Of a stretch of 64,000 nucleotides of DNA, positions 63,674 through 64,000 are shown piece by piece. The notes beneath the pieces were generated by a model. The model searched no databases and was not told the DNA's origin. It worked only from the letters and a program-made list of their open reading frames with translations. Source of the DNA: Aphidius gifuensis. Taxonomy: Eukaryota; Arthropoda; Insecta; Hymenoptera; Braconidae. Positions within the stretch are counted from its first letter, which is position 1, and every line of letters begins with the position of its first letter. Both the position numbers and the translations under genes were made by a program. Location of the stretch: NCBI RefSeq assembly GCF_014905175.1, contig NC_057788.1, positions 8,432,001 through 8,496,000 on the forward strand. The letters run 5' to 3'.

Positions 63674-64000
63674 TTAAAGAACCACATTTTCAGCTCTACG
63701 ACGTCTAATAGCTCGAAGTCGATTACTACAATAAATTCTCAAAAATATTGCACCAAAAACAAGATTAATACCAATAACACCAAAAACAGTTATATGATGT
63801 TGATAAATAATACATGACAATAAAATAGCAAGTCCCTGTAAATAGAAAAAAACAAAAATTAACAATCGAAAAAAAATGCATTATAATTAAAATTAAATTA
63901 CCTGTCTAATTGTCATGATAATAACAAATGTAACAGCTCCAAATTCTGATATTGTATAAAATATAAACAACTGTCCACTTGCTGAACAAATTGATATTAA
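63674..64000 (-). CDS. sll: SLC35B2/slalom-type PAPS transporter, last two exons
   Basis: Golgi carrier that imports the sulfate donor PAPS for sulfation of proteoglycans. The gene runs off the right edge. Exons seen (minus strand): 64000-63902 (33 codons, open at the edge) and 63835-63674 (53 codons plus stop), joined in phase 0 across a 66-bp intron. GQLFIFYTISEFGAVTFVII, then MTIRQGLAILLSCIIYQHHI and LRIYCSNRLRAIRRRRAEN, match the last membrane helices and the basic cytosolic tail of PAPST1. The nearest alternatives, SLC35B1 and SLC35B3, lack the RQ-AILLSC motif in this form. Confidence 0.85.

Overview
This is eukaryotic nuclear DNA, very AT-rich, with short GT-AG introns (many 50-100 bp) and long poly-A and poly-T tracts. 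Gene content is insect: an INF2-type formin, the ecdysone 20-hydroxylase CYP314A1 (shade), ADCK2, TMEM216 and a slalom-like PAPS transporter. The base composition and the lineage-specific expansion fit a hymenopteran with an AT-rich genome, such as a braconid parasitoid wasp. That placement is inference.

Layout. 1-7685: mostly non-coding (introns or intergenic), with a few GC-richer islands, one exon-like open block (691-880) and a duplicated 150-bp block. 7686-16615 (+): an inverted-formin (INF2/Form3) gene, 5' incomplete, with FH3, FH1 and FH2 regions and a very long Asn-rich tail. 17696-20262: a tandem array of a ~120-bp unit. Almost every unit carries a 21-bp segment bounded by AG and GT that would encode EHRMSKE-like heptapeptides. 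The array is interrupted by a 1.2-kb inverted-repeat transposon with an 11-bp target duplication and is followed by a ~60-codon open block ending in a stop.

21428-47747 (+): the main feature, eight head-to-tail copies of one six-exon gene for a secreted protein of about 680 residues. I assign it to an insect-restricted family of unknown function (I recall it as DUF4803-like). Copy 3 has lost the end of exon 1. The copies are mosaics, a sign of gene conversion or unequal exchange. They have related TATA promoters in two classes, and related short inverted-repeat elements sit between several copies. In every copy exons 3 and 4 do not join in frame with an ordinary GT-AG intron. A diverged ~220-bp direct repeat flanks the whole array.

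47748-64000: conserved housekeeping or developmental genes resume. shade (CYP314A1, minus, 10 exons) is followed by 5.9 kb of non-coding DNA. Then come ADCK2 (minus, 10 exons, one probable GC-AG intron), a divergent TMEM216 gene (plus, single exon) across a shared 0.8-kb promoter region, and the last two exons of a SLC35B2/slalom PAPS transporter (minus) running off the window. The conserved genes act in unrelated processes (actin assembly, ecdysteroid activation, mitochondrial coenzyme Q biology, ciliary transition zone, Golgi sulfation). The lineage-specific interest is the expanded secreted family and the micro-exon-like array beside it.
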